Shown piece after piece: positions 17,217-27,200 of a stretch of 64,000 nucleotides of DNA. Position 1 is the stretch's first letter. Each line of letters starts with the position of its first letter. Source of the stretch: CAWUKT01 sp963923035. Lineage in GTDB: Bacteria > Bacteroidota > Bacteroidia > J057 > JADKCL01. Both the position numbers and the translations under genes were made by a program. The stretch lies in the NCBI GenBank assembly GCA_963923035.1, contig CAWUKT010000014.1, positions 37,432-101,431 of the forward strand, read 5' to 3'. The notes beneath the pieces are model-generated. The model saw nothing but the letters and a program-made list of their open reading frames with translations, had not been told where the DNA came from and made no database searches.

Positions 17217-18107
17217 TCAGAGTCCCGAGAACGTCGGGTCCAATTGGGTGGTATCGGGTTTGGTCTCGCCGATATTGGGGTTGACGCCGTCGAGCGTCGT
17301 GCCTTCAGGGGCCTTGGCATCCGGCGGGTTGGTGCCCACCTGGTTCATGATGAAGCTGGCCAGTTCCAGACGCTGGGTCGAGGAAATCCGCTTCTTCCAA
17401 CTGATCATCGTCTTGCCGGGAACGCCATCGGTAATTGTATTGTACACGGCCTTGACGTCACCGCCGTGGAGCCAGTAGTCGTCCGTCAGGTTCGGACCCG
17501 ACAAGCCCTGCAATTGGTCCCCGTGACAGGTCGCACAGTTCTCCTGGAACAGGTTGGCGGCCTTGGCCAGGCGGGCCTGGTCCGTAATCATGATCAGCTG
17601 ATCGTCCGGCAATTCGATGCCCTGGTACTTCAGCTCGGCCTCCGCCATCTCAATGGTATACTCCTCCGTCTGCAAGGGGCCCGTTTCCAGGACGTGGTAG
17701 TGGAAGAGGTACCCAATCCCGAAGACAATGCTTCCGTAGAAGATCAGGCGCAGGTACGCCGGCATCGGGTTGTTCAATTCGGTGATGCCATCGTAGTAGT
17801 GGTCCATCTTGGGGTCCACGGCATTCTTCCCGGTAATCGACTCCCACAGCCCCTTGAGCGAGAACTGCTCCGGACGCTTGGAAGTAAACATCCCGACAAT
17901 GATGACGGTCATCAGGAGAATGATCCCCAGAATGGCCCCGAAGAAGTACATATAGCCCATGAACTCAGACTCAATCTCTACCTGGGGGACTTCCCGGTAG
18001 GGGAGGGTCTTGTCCACGGCGAAGGCCGCCGAACCAGACCCTGCAAACAGGGCCAGGAACGACAGGACTTTCAAAGTTTGGCGGCGGTTGAATTTCAGAT
18101 CTTTCAT
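17217..18107 (-). CDS. ccoP: cbb3-type cytochrome c oxidase subunit III, single-heme form
   Basis: 296 residues. A leader-like hydrophobic segment (10-30) is followed by two membrane segments (about 48-70 and 118-138), and then a cytochrome c domain with CATCHGDQLQGL (residues 191-195 bind heme) and a distal Met in GVPGKTMISWKK. Only one CxxCH is present, whereas proteobacterial CcoP has two; the single-heme form is usual in Bacteroidota. It carries electrons from soluble or membrane cytochromes to the CcoO part. Last of the structural subunits, 12 bases after ccoQ. Confidence 0.93.
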   Translation of the reverse strand: MKDLKFNRRQTLKVLSFLALFAGSGSAAFAVDKTLPYREVPQVEIESEFMGYMYFFGAILGIILLMTVIIVGMFTSKRPEQFSLKGLWESITGKNAVDPKMDHYYDGITELNNPMPAYLRLIFYGSIVFGIGYLFHYHVLETGPLQTEEYTIEMAEAELKYQGIELPDDQLIMITDQARLAKAANLFQENCATCHGDQLQGLSGPNLTDDYWLHGGDVKAVYNTITDGVPGKTMISWKKRISSTQRLELASFIMNQVGTNPPDAKAPEGTTLDGVNPNIGETKPDTTQLDPTFSGL

Positions 18108-18119
18108 TTTGCCAGACGG

Positions 18120-18323
18120 TTATTTGGGTTGCAGGATAGGATTGCGGTCGTCTTGTTCGTCGAATTCCAGAGGAGCCATCGACATGCGGCGCGTGTCCTC
18201 TTTGCGGAGCCGCATCACGTAGATCAGCAGGCCGACAAAGAAGAGGAAGAAGAGGAGCAGGGAAATGATCGGGAAGATCTCAATGCCTGCAATGGATTCG
18301 AAGTAGTGCTTGAGGTATCGCAT
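18120..18323 (-). CDS. ccoQ: cbb3 oxidase small subunit, CcoQ-like
   Basis: 67 residues with one membrane helix (about 15-38, FPIISLLLFFLFFVGLLIYV) followed by a charged cytoplasmic tail (MRLRKEDTRRM). Size, topology and position between ccoNO and ccoP identify it as the CcoQ-type subunit that stabilises the complex. Sequence conservation in this family is low, so the call rests largely on context. Confidence 0.85.
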   Translation of the reverse strand: MRYLKHYFESIAGIEIFPIISLLLFFLFFVGLLIYVMRLRKEDTRRMSMAPLEFDEQDDRNPILQPK

Positions 18324-18341
18324 GGGTTCGACAGTTCGGGG

Positions 18342-20504
18342 TTATTCAGCGGAAGCGGTTTCAGGATCTTCTTCGAGCTCCGCCATCGGGCGGGCCTTGA
18401 TATCGGTTCCCAATCGTTGGAGGTAGGCGATGAGCGCCACGATCTCCTTGGAAGCATCGGTCTTGATCTTGGCGTCGGCCAGGCTCTGCTGGATTTCCTG
18501 GGCCTGGGCCCGGCGCACGGCATCGACATTGTCGATGAGGCTGTCCGAGTAGGGGACCCCGAGCGTGACCATGGCCTCCAGCTTGGTCTTGGTATAAGTC
18601 GTGTCCAGGTCGTGCTCGGCGAGCCAGCCGTAGGAAGGCATGATCGAGCCCGGAGAGACCGACCGCGGGTCGACCATGTGGCGGTAATGCCAATCATCGT
18701 CCCAGCGACCGCCCACGCGGTGCAGGTCGGGACCAGTCCGCTTCGATCCCCACTGGAAGGGGTGATCGTAGACGAACTCGCCGGCCTTGGAGTATTCACC
18801 CGCATAGCGAAGTTCCTCGGAGCGGAAGGGCCGGACCATCTGCGAGTGGCAGGTATAGCAACCCTCGCGGATATAAATGTCGCGTCCTTCCAGTTCCAGC
18901 GGCGTATAAGGCTTCACACTCGAGATGGTCGGGACATTGGATTCGATCAGGAAGGTCGGGACCAATTCGATCACCGTACCGATGCCGACGAGGACCAGGG
19001 AAGCGACCAGCATTTGCATGGGCTTGCGCTCAATCCAACGGTGCCAGTACACCTTCTTGCCCACCGGCTTCTTGTATTTTTCCAGCGCGGGCGCTTCGGC
19101 TTTTTCTTGAGCCAGGAAGGAACCGTGCTTGATCGTTTGGTAAATGTTGACGGCCATCATCACGGCCCCCACGACGTAGAGCAGACCACCGACCGCACGG
19201 AGGGCATACATCGGGACAATCTCAGTGACCGTTTCCAGGAAGTTGGGATAGGCGAGGAATCCTTCGGGGTTGAATTCTTTCCACATGAGGCCCTGGACAA
19301 TGGCAGCGATGTACAGCGGGACGACGTAGACGACGATCCCCAGGGTACCCAGCCAGAAGTGGGCATTGGCCAGCTTCTTCGACCAGAGTTGGGTCTGCCA
19401 CATCTTCGGAACCAACCAGTAGAGGATACCGAAGATCAGGAAGCCATTCCAGCCGAGGCCACCGACGTGGACGTGGGCCACAATCCAGTCCGTGAAGTGG
19501 GCGATGGCATTGACATTCTTGAGCGAGAGCATCGGGCCCTCAAACGTCGACATCCCGTAAGCCGTCACGGCAACCACCATGAACTTCAAGACCGGATCGG
19601 TACGGACGCGGTCCCAGGCTCCCCGCAGGGTCAGCAGCCCGTTGATCATACCGCCCCAGGAAGGCGCGATGAGCATGAGGGAGAATACCGTTCCCAGCGA
19701 TTGGGCCCAGTCGGGAAGCGAGGTATAGAGCAGGTGGTGGGGACCCGCCCAGATATAAATGAAGACCAGGGTCCAGAAGTGGACGATGGAGAGTTTGTAA
19801 GAATAAACGGGGCGGTTGGCGGCCTTGGGCAGGAAGTAGTACATCAGGCCCAGTACCGGAGTGGTCAGGAAGAAAGCCACCGCATTGTGTCCGTACCACC
19901 ACTGCACCAGGGCATCCTGGACACCAGCGTACCAGCTATAACTCTTCATGAAATGCACCGGCATTTCGAAGGAGTTCACAATGTGCAGCAGGGCCACCGT
20001 CACCCAGGTCGCGATGTAAAACCAGATCGCCACGTAGATATGGCGCTGGCGGCGCTTGAGGATGGTCCCAAACATGTTGATCCCGAAGATGACCCAGACC
20101 AGCGTGATCGCAATGTCAATCGGCCATTCCAGCTCGGCGTATTCCTTACCCGTGGTATAGCCCAGGGGAAGTGAAATCGCCGCCGCCACGATGATCAACT
20201 GCCAGCCCCAGAAATGAATATTGCTCAGCGCATCGCTGAACATCCGGGCCTTGAGCAGGCGCTGAAGCGAATAATAGACCCCCATGAAGATGGCATTGCC
20301 CACAAACGCGAAAATCACTGCATTTGTGTGCAGGGGGCGGATCCGTCCGAAGGTGGTAAACTCCAGACCGAAGTTCAATTCTGGGAGCGCCAACTGGGTG
20401 GCCACAGTCAGGCCCACCAACATACCGACGATCCCCCAGATCACCGTCGCAATCCCGAAATTGCGGACGGTCTTGTTGTCGTAATAAAATGTTTCTAAAG
20501 CCAT
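18342..20504 (-). CDS. ccoNO: Fused cbb3 cytochrome c oxidase subunits I and II (CcoN-CcoO)
   Basis: 720 residues. Residues 1 to about 480 are the 12-helix catalytic subunit with heme and CuB ligands, including LHTNAVIFAFVGNAIF, WYGHNAVAFFLT, GPHHLLYTS and HFTDWIVAHVHVGGLGWNG. After a linker, residues about 500-720 form the CcoO monoheme cytochrome c with REGCYTCHSQMVRPFRSE (CYTCH 549-553) and the distal-ligand region SPGSIMPSYGWL. The fusion is typical of Bacteroidota. The enzyme reduces oxygen to water with high affinity and pumps protons. There are 66 bases between ccoS and this gene, the largest gap in the operon. Confidence 0.96.
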   Translation of the reverse strand: MALETFYYDNKTVRNFGIATVIWGIVGMLVGLTVATQLALPELNFGLEFTTFGRIRPLHTNAVIFAFVGNAIFMGVYYSLQRLLKARMFSDALSNIHFWGWQLIIVAAAISLPLGYTTGKEYAELEWPIDIAITLVWVIFGINMFGTILKRRQRHIYVAIWFYIATWVTVALLHIVNSFEMPVHFMKSYSWYAGVQDALVQWWYGHNAVAFFLTTPVLGLMYYFLPKAANRPVYSYKLSIVHFWTLVFIYIWAGPHHLLYTSLPDWAQSLGTVFSLMLIAPSWGGMINGLLTLRGAWDRVRTDPVLKFMVVAVTAYGMSTFEGPMLSLKNVNAIAHFTDWIVAHVHVGGLGWNGFLIFGILYWLVPKMWQTQLWSKKLANAHFWLGTLGIVVYVVPLYIAAIVQGLMWKEFNPEGFLAYPNFLETVTEIVPMYALRAVGGLLYVVGAVMMAVNIYQTIKHGSFLAQEKAEAPALEKYKKPVGKKVYWHRWIERKPMQMLVASLVLVGIGTVIELVPTFLIESNVPTISSVKPYTPLELEGRDIYIREGCYTCHSQMVRPFRSEELRYAGEYSKAGEFVYDHPFQWGSKRTGPDLHRVGGRWDDDWHYRHMVDPRSVSPGSIMPSYGWLAEHDLDTTYTKTKLEAMVTLGVPYSDSLIDNVDAVRRAQAQEIQQSLADAKIKTDASKEIVALIAYLQRLGTDIKARPMAELEEDPETASAE

Positions 20505-20570
20505 GGGGATATCTTTATTGCTTATGTCTACAAAGGTTCAATTCAGTCATGCCGTTTTACATGACAGCCA

Positions 20571-20771
20571 TCAGGTTCTTGCCTCAACTCTATCAGGTTT
20601 CTCGGTCACATCCTGCGTATCCGACTGATTCACAGGCTCGTCGAAGAGCATCCGGACCGCCGGTGTATAGGAGTCGTCGTACTGCCCGCTCCGGACCGAC
20701 CAGATGAAGATCAGGAGGAAGGCCAGCGCGACCAGAATGGAGGTGCCGATGAGGAGAAAGATGATGTTCAT
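20571..20771 (-). CDS. ccoS: cbb3 oxidase assembly protein CcoS
   Basis: 66 residues with one membrane segment at the N-terminus (MNIIFLLIGTSILVALAFLLIFIW), then VRSGQYDDSYTPAVRMLFDE. The SGQYDD...R.LF pattern is the CcoS signature. CcoS is needed for cofactor insertion into the catalytic subunit. Its ATG overlaps the ccoI stop as ATGA, indicating coupled translation. Confidence 0.92.
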   Translation of the reverse strand: MNIIFLLIGTSILVALAFLLIFIWSVRSGQYDDSYTPAVRMLFDEPVNQSDTQDVTEKPDRVEART

Positions 20772-23203
20772 GATGCTGGATTTGAAGGAGTGGAGGAAAA
20801 AGAACGGTGGGCCAACCAGCTCACTCCCAGGGTGGTAAAGACCACGACAGAGACCGAGCTGAGCGGCATGAGAATGGCCGCCACCAGAGGAGAGAGCAGC
20901 CCGTTGACTGCAAACCAGAGGCCGACCAGGTTATAGAGGAAGGAAATGCCAAAGCTGATATAGATCAGTTGCATCCCCTGTTGGGACAAGCGGAGAAATT
21001 GGGGGAGAAACCGCAGCGCGCGGCCTTCCAGGATGCCATCGCTGGCGGGCGTAAACGCCGCCAGCTCGTCGGTCACGGCGATGCCCACATCGCTCTGGCG
21101 GAGCGCCCCGGCGTCGTTGAGACCATCGCCAACCATGGCCACCACGTGGTCCTGGTCCTGCAAATCGCGGATATAGTGCAGCTTGGCTTCCGGCGATTGC
21201 CGGTAGAGCTGCGGGGCTGAGTCCGGCAGCAGCGCGCCCAGTCCCGAGCGCGCATACTCCTGGTCCCCCGACAAGAGGGCCAGCGCGTATCCATTTTCCA
21301 GCCCCTTCATCGCTTCCCCAATCCCGGGCCGGACCGTCTGCAACACCGTATAACGGCCTTTGACCACACCATTGATCCGCACCCACACTTCCGAAACGCC
21401 GTTCGCCGCCTCGCCGGCTGCCCCCACCCACGTGCGTTGGCCGAGCTGCACCGGGACCCCATTTACCTGGGCCGACAAGCCTTTGCCCTTGACCTCTTCG
21501 AAGCCCACCAGATCCGGCGCGGGAACAACGTCCAGCGCATCGTAAATCCGACGGCTCAACGGATGCACCGAGGCCCGCAGGACGGCCTTGACCGCCGCTT
21601 GGTCCGTTTCCGTCAGCGCATCCCCTTCCCATTGGACCCCGGAAGCCTGGGTATTGGTAATGGTGCCGGTCTTGTCAAATACCAGCGCGTCCAACTTGGC
21701 CAGGCGTTCAACGGTGGCATGACTCTTCAGGAAAAAGCCCCGCTTGCCAAAGACCCGCACGATATGCCCGAGGGTAAAAGGCGTGGAAAGGGCCAGCGCG
21801 CACGGACAAGCCACGATGAGCACCGAGGTCACCACGTTCCAGATCATGGTACTGTCCACGAAGGCCCAATAGATACCCGCCCCAATGGCAGTCAAAACGA
21901 TGGTGGGAGTAAAAGCGCGGGCAACGCGGTTGGAAATCCCGGCGACCTCCGCATCTTTTTGCTTCCGAAAGGCTTCGTGGTTCCACAGTTTGGTCAGGTG
22001 GGCCTGGGCCACTTCTTTTTCCAGCACCACTTCCACCGGAGCGCCCACCAAGCGCCCGCCGGCATAAATCTTGGCCCCGGTTTCGATTTCCACCGGGTCC
22101 GATTCTCCCGTCACAAAACTGTAATCGAGCCGGGCGGGCCCTTCCACGAGGTAGCCATCGGCCGGGATGAGCTCGCCATTCCGAATCAGCAAGCGGTCCC
22201 CGGCGGCCAATTCCCGGATCTGAACCTGTTCTTCGGTTTGATCGGGTTGGAGGCGGGTGACGGAAATGGGAAAATAACTGCGGTAGTCGCGGTCAAAGGA
22301 GAGGAGGTGGTAGGTTTTGTCCTGGTAAATGCGGCCGATGAGGAGGAAAAAGACGAGCCCGGCGAGGGAGTCAAAATAGCCGGGACCAGCGCCGCTGATG
22401 ATGTCGAAGAGGGAGCGCCCAAACAGCACCGTGATGCCGATGGCGATGGGGACGTCCATGTTGATGTCGCGGTGACGGAGGCCATTCCAGGCGGAACGGA
22501 ACCAGCCCCGGGCGCTGTGTAGGACCGGAATCGACAGGGCGAGGTTCAGCCACTGAAAGAGGACGGTCAGTCGGGGATCCTGGACCCCGAGGTACTCGGG
22601 GAAGGACAGCAGCATGATATTGCCAAAGCAAAATCCGGCAATTCCGAGGGCGTACCACCGTTTCCGGTCGTACTTCCGCTGGTGGGTTTCCTCCGCGTCG
22701 GCCAGCGTCAGCTTGGGCGGATAACCGAGGACATCGAGTAGCTCGACCACCTGGCGGAGATGGAGGGCGGAGGGATCGTAGTTGAGGGAGATTTCGCGGC
22801 GGGGGAAATCGACTTCGCTGCGGGAAATGCCGGGTTGGATGCGGAAGAGGTGCTCCAAGAGCCAAATGCAGGCGGCGCAGTGCATGTCGGGGAGGTGGAA
22901 GGTGGCCTTGGCGAGCTGCTCGTCCTGGTAGTCGAGGAGCCGTTCCGCGACCTTGGGATCGTCGAGCCAGGCGTACTTGCCCTGCTCGGTGGGGCGGCTC
23001 CCCTGGCCCGCGCCGATGGCGTAAAAGTCCGACAGGCCATTGTCGTGAAGCAATTGGTACACCGTCGCACACCCGGAGCAACAGAAGTCCTTGTCGCCAT
23101 CCGAGATGGGGGTTCCACCGCAGTCATTCCCGCAGTGGTAGCAAAAGACGGGTGCGTCCGCTTCCAACAGAGGAGCGGATGGAGGTGCATCAAGTACCTT
23201 CAT
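20768..23203 (-). CDS. ccoI: Copper-translocating P-type ATPase of the cbb3 operon
   Basis: 811 residues from the ATG at 23203. N-terminal cysteine-rich segment CYHCGNDCGG...FCCSGCATVY (DUF2318/CcoI-type), then a heavy-metal-associated domain with MHCAACIW. Eight membrane helices carry the CPC motif (VACPCALALSTP). Catalytic parts are TGES (actuator), DKTGT (phosphorylated Asp), HPLSR and MVGDGLNDAGAL. CcoI-type pumps move Cu(I) to the periplasm for CuB insertion. First gene of the leftward eight-gene operon; the frame is open 12 codons further upstream but without a better start. Confidence 0.93.
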   Translation of the reverse strand: MKVLDAPPSAPLLEADAPVFCYHCGNDCGGTPISDGDKDFCCSGCATVYQLLHDNGLSDFYAIGAGQGSRPTEQGKYAWLDDPKVAERLLDYQDEQLAKATFHLPDMHCAACIWLLEHLFRIQPGISRSEVDFPRREISLNYDPSALHLRQVVELLDVLGYPPKLTLADAEETHQRKYDRKRWYALGIAGFCFGNIMLLSFPEYLGVQDPRLTVLFQWLNLALSIPVLHSARGWFRSAWNGLRHRDINMDVPIAIGITVLFGRSLFDIISGAGPGYFDSLAGLVFFLLIGRIYQDKTYHLLSFDRDYRSYFPISVTRLQPDQTEEQVQIRELAAGDRLLIRNGELIPADGYLVEGPARLDYSFVTGESDPVEIETGAKIYAGGRLVGAPVEVVLEKEVAQAHLTKLWNHEAFRKQKDAEVAGISNRVARAFTPTIVLTAIGAGIYWAFVDSTMIWNVVTSVLIVACPCALALSTPFTLGHIVRVFGKRGFFLKSHATVERLAKLDALVFDKTGTITNTQASGVQWEGDALTETDQAAVKAVLRASVHPLSRRIYDALDVVPAPDLVGFEEVKGKGLSAQVNGVPVQLGQRTWVGAAGEAANGVSEVWVRINGVVKGRYTVLQTVRPGIGEAMKGLENGYALALLSGDQEYARSGLGALLPDSAPQLYRQSPEAKLHYIRDLQDQDHVVAMVGDGLNDAGALRQSDVGIAVTDELAAFTPASDGILEGRALRFLPQFLRLSQQGMQLIYISFGISFLYNLVGLWFAVNGLLSPLVAAILMPLSSVSVVVFTTLGVSWLAHRSFSSTPSNPAS

Positions 23204-23456
23204 AGTTAATTTCTTGGGTCGCGGCCCGGATCCACCCAAGCGATTGATAGCTGCTTACATCGACTCGGGGCGACGATTTGTGGCCAAGTTGCCGAAATTG
23301 GGGTAGGAGATAAATGAGGGCGGTAGGGAGGAAAAGTGAGTTATGTCAGGAATATAATGAGCGGGGAAAAAAGTGGGGAAATGGGGCTTCAGGGCATCCA
23401 AATGGGCATTGGAGGTCCCCCCCTCGGCCTCTTGGGTGGGGGAGGGTACCGCAAAC

Positions 23457-23795
23457 CTCGGCCGTTCCGCCTCCAGGCTCGGCCGTTCCACCTCCGAGCT
23501 CGGCGCTTCCACCTCGGAGGTCGACGATTCCACCTCCGAGGCCCAAGGTGCCGCCTTTATAGTCGAAGTGTTGAAGGTTTTTGGCAAACCATTGCGGCTC
23601 CGAGGTCCCCCCCTCCGCCTCGGAGGTCCATCAGGGGTAGGCCAGAGGTCCAAGCGCCGAGCTTTCAGGTCCAATGCCCGAGCTTGGAGGCGGACGGGGG
23701 GACCTCCGGGGTGGAAGTTTGCACGATTGAGGTCCCCCTCCCCGCCTCGCAGGTCCAATGCCCGAGCTTGGAGGTGGAAGCGAGGAGCTCCAGGG
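23457..23795. repeat. Non-coding array with 21-bp periodicity (array A)
   Basis: The spacer between ccoI and the giant T9SS gene (23204-24226) has no convincing gene. From 23457 four consecutive 21-bp units begin CTCGGCCGTTCC, CTCGGCCGTTCC, CTCGGCGCTTCC and GTCGACGATTCC, ending CTCCAGG, CTCCGAG, CTCGGAG, CTCCGAG. From 23602 a second unit type (GAGGTCC...) recurs at 23602, 23623, 23666, 23687, 23729, 23750 and 23771, nearly all multiples of 21 apart; the core AGGTCCAATGCCCGAGCTTG occurs twice, 84 bases apart. Both strands stay open over long stretches and read as heptads such as LGRSTSE, but the frames lack starts and normal composition, so I treat them as repeat artefacts. Confidence 0.75.
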
Positions 23796-24137
23796 CGGAA
23801 CATTCCACCTGTGGGAGTGCCTCCTCCGATGCTGAGGTCCGTCCGTCAATCCGAGGGGTGGGAGGGATGAGGTGAAGGGGAGGCGGACCGGGGAAAATGG
23901 GGGGGCGGAAACAAGCGGATGCGGACCTTTATATAGGGAGGAGCCCGTGTCCGTCGGCAAACCTTTTCCAAGGTTCCGCAGCGACCGAACCGGGAACCCA
24001 GGAGGGGGCCTTTTCTCGGTCATTGGAACTCTTTTTTTTCCCGAACTGTCGATCTGTATCGTTTTGGTTTGTTTGTTCATCCCCAACTTCCTGCCCTTGG
24101 TAACCCTGGTCACCCACGCTCGGCGAAATCATTTTCA

Positions 24138-24163
24138 TTGCATGGAGAATGTTCCTTATCTTG
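24138..24163 (+). promoter_or_regulatory. Candidate promoter of the giant T9SS gene
   Basis: TTG (24138-24140) and TATCTTG (24157-24163) with a 16-base spacer resemble the Bacteroidota TTTG ... TAnnTTTG promoter. Transcription would begin near 24170, after the first in-frame ATG (24149), which supports the later start at 24227. Confidence 0.3.
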
Positions 24164-24226
24164 ACTCTAGTTCTAGTAGTTTTCGACATTTTATTTAGAA
24201 GTCAACCAACAATGCTTCTTTTTTGG

Positions 24227-27200
24227 ATGATGAATAAGGTGAGCTTTTATGGAAAGCCCCGAAGGCGTATCGCTTTTTCGGTGCTGTTTCTATTGGGTTT
24301 ATTTCTATTCAACTCCGGTGCTGAACTACACGCCCAACCCCTCGCCTGGGAATGGGTCCGAACCGCCAATGGACCCGATTATGAGGCGATCAATTCGATT
24401 GCCATCGATACCATCGACCACTCCCTGTATTTTGGAGGCTCCTACCGTACGAGTCTGGAAATCGACGGTACGACCTATGCCGGAACGACTTACGACCAAG
24501 CCTATATTTCCCGCACCGATACCACCGGAAACCTTTTTTGGACCTTCCAGTGGCTCTCTTCCGACAGTTCCCGGATCATTGACGTCAGCTCGAGTCCCTT
24601 TGGAAATGTATTTTTCATCGGGGAGTTCCAGGACAGCCTCTTCTTTCCCAACAATCTAAGTGCGACTTCCTACGATACCCTCATCAGCAATGGGGGCCAG
24701 GACTTGATCGTGGGATATATCCAGGCGAATGGCAACCGGGCCTGGTACCGCCACTACGGAGGACCGGGTGAGGAAACCGCGGGGGGAGTGGACCGCCGCA
24801 ATGGCAACCTGTACTTCACCGGCACCTTCGAAGGCACGGCTTCATTTTCCTCTGTCTCCAAAACTTCGGCCGGAGGCCAGGATGCCTTCCTGGTCAATGC
24901 CAGTTTCTTGTTTGGCAGTACCAATTGGGTGCGTCAGGCCGGTGGCAACATCGATGCCCGCGGTCTGAAGGTCTGCTCCGACGGAGGCGGCGTCTACTGG
25001 GCCGGAACCTATGGGGCCGGCAATATGGACATCGAACTGTTTACGGCGCCCACCTTGAACAATATCGGCGGCGACGACGTCTTCATCGCCAAATACGATC
25101 ACTTCGGGGCCCCGCTGTGGGCCAACCGATTGGGTTCCGTCTCCAACGGGAACCCTGATCTCCTGACGGGCATGGGATGTGATGTCACCGGAGTCTTTGT
25201 CACCGGCAGTTACAGCAGTGCATTTGACATCTACCGCCCCGGTGGGGCATATTTTGGTGGACTCACGTCTGCCGGTTCGCGGTCGCAGTTCCTCCTCAGC
25301 TACAATCCGACCTCGGGCGAGCCCCAGTGGAGCCAGCGCATCGCTGGCCTCAATTCCGGCATGGCGGGCGAATTGTCCGCCGACCAGCGCGGGGCGATTT
25401 TTGTCTCCGGAGGCTGGTCCGGCAACAGCGCCCTCGGGGGCGGAACCTCCTATCCAGCCAACGGCATTGACGGCTACCTCGCCCGCTACGCCAACAATGG
25501 CAACTTTGAGTGGGCGGTTCCGATCGAAGGCAACGGGAACCAGGTTCCCATGTCCGTGGCCGCCGAGCAAGAGCTGGTGGTGGTCGCGGGATTCCACACC
25601 GATACCGCCAACTTTGCGGGGCTGGTCGCCGACTTTGTTGGCGGCTCCCAGGACGCATTCTATGCGCGCTTGGGTTGTCCATCTCCCACTTCCCCTAATC
25701 TGTTGGACTTCGCCGGTCCCGATTCTACCGACTGCGCCGATAGCCTGAACCTCTACGCCAGCGGGCTGGGATTGTCCTGGCAGGGAACCTGGACCGTCCT
25801 GTCGGGTTCCGCGACCATCGCTGCTCCCACCGATCCGGGAGCCCTGGTCAATTTCAACGGGGCCAACGGACTCTATGTCCTCCAATGGAGCATGACCACC
25901 GGTGGCTGTTCCCTCGCCGATACCGTGGAAATAGACATCTTGACGCCGCCCGTGGCCGCTACCGGGCCCGATACGAATATTTGTGGGGCGGACCTCACCC
26001 TCTACGCCCAGAATACCGGTCCCTATACCGGAACCTGGAGTGTCCTGAGCGGCGGTGGGGTGGTGCAGGTGCCCACTTCTAATACTTCCCTCATCAGCAG
26101 CCTTCCCCCCGGCCAAAATGACTTGCTTTGGACGGTTGGGCCTGCGGCCTGCCAGGAAACGGATACCCTGAGCATCTTCAGCGACAGTGCCATCACGGCG
26201 CTGGCCGGTCCCAATGTCAACCTGTGCGGGGTGCAGCCCATCAACCTGGCGGGCAACAATCCCGGCATTCTTCCCGCGGAATGGACTTTGGTGAATGGGG
26301 GCGGCACTCTCGCCGATTCGAGCCTGTTCAATACCCAGTTTACCCCGGTGGCGGGCCTGACCGAATTGGAATGGCGGGTCACGAATGGGGTATGCGAAGA
26401 AAGAGATACCGTCACGGTCGAAGTCTTTTCGCCGCTTCCGGCCTTTGCCGGAAACGATACGAGTATTTGTGGGGATACCCTGGTTCTGAACGCCAGCGGA
26501 GCCGGGACTTCAGGAACCGGCACCTGGTCCATCCTTGCCGGTTCGGGAACCTTCTCCAATGTCAACGACAGCAATGCGACCGTCTCCAGTCTGAATACCG
26601 TCATTCCCGCCAACCTCCTGGTTTGGGAAGTGGTCAACGGAGCGTGTACCACCCGGGACACCCTCTCCATCACCGCCCGGCAGCAGCCGGTGACCGATGC
26701 GGGACCCGATACCCTGATCTGTGACACCACCTATATGTTGAATGGCAACTTTGCAGCCAATAACGGATCGCTCGGGTGGACCGTCCTCTCGGGAGGCGGG
26801 ATACTGATCAATCCCTCATTGCCCTTTACCGACGTCGAACAGTTGAGCCCCGGCGCCAATGTATTTGAATATGTATGGATCAATGGCAGCTGTTCGGATA
26901 CCGATACCGTGGTGGTGACCCGGGATGCTTACCCCGATCCGGTGAATGCCGGCAGTGACTTTACCGCTTGCTTTGGGGATAGCGCCCTGACCGGGGCCCT
27001 TACACCAGTAGTGGGAACCGGGGTCTGGACTTCGCCGAACCCGGCCATTTCCTTTTCTCCCGACACCCTTCCCTCCACCAGCGTTGCCGGATTCCCCGCT
27101 GGCGCCAATACCTTGATTTGGACGGTCACGAATGGAATCTGTCCCGCGGAATCCGATACGGTGCGGCTGGATGGCATCATCGCTCCACTGGTCGACGCGG

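Noticed and set aside
17244..20174. 976-codon open frame on the plus strand across ccoP-ccoNO
   Set aside because: It lies wholly antisense to well-identified oxidase genes; GC-rich codon bias keeps the opposite strand open. No family resemblance.
23255..23880. Overlapping open frames on both strands between ccoI and the giant T9SS gene
   Set aside because: They arise from the 21-bp repeats, have biased heptad composition and no start context.
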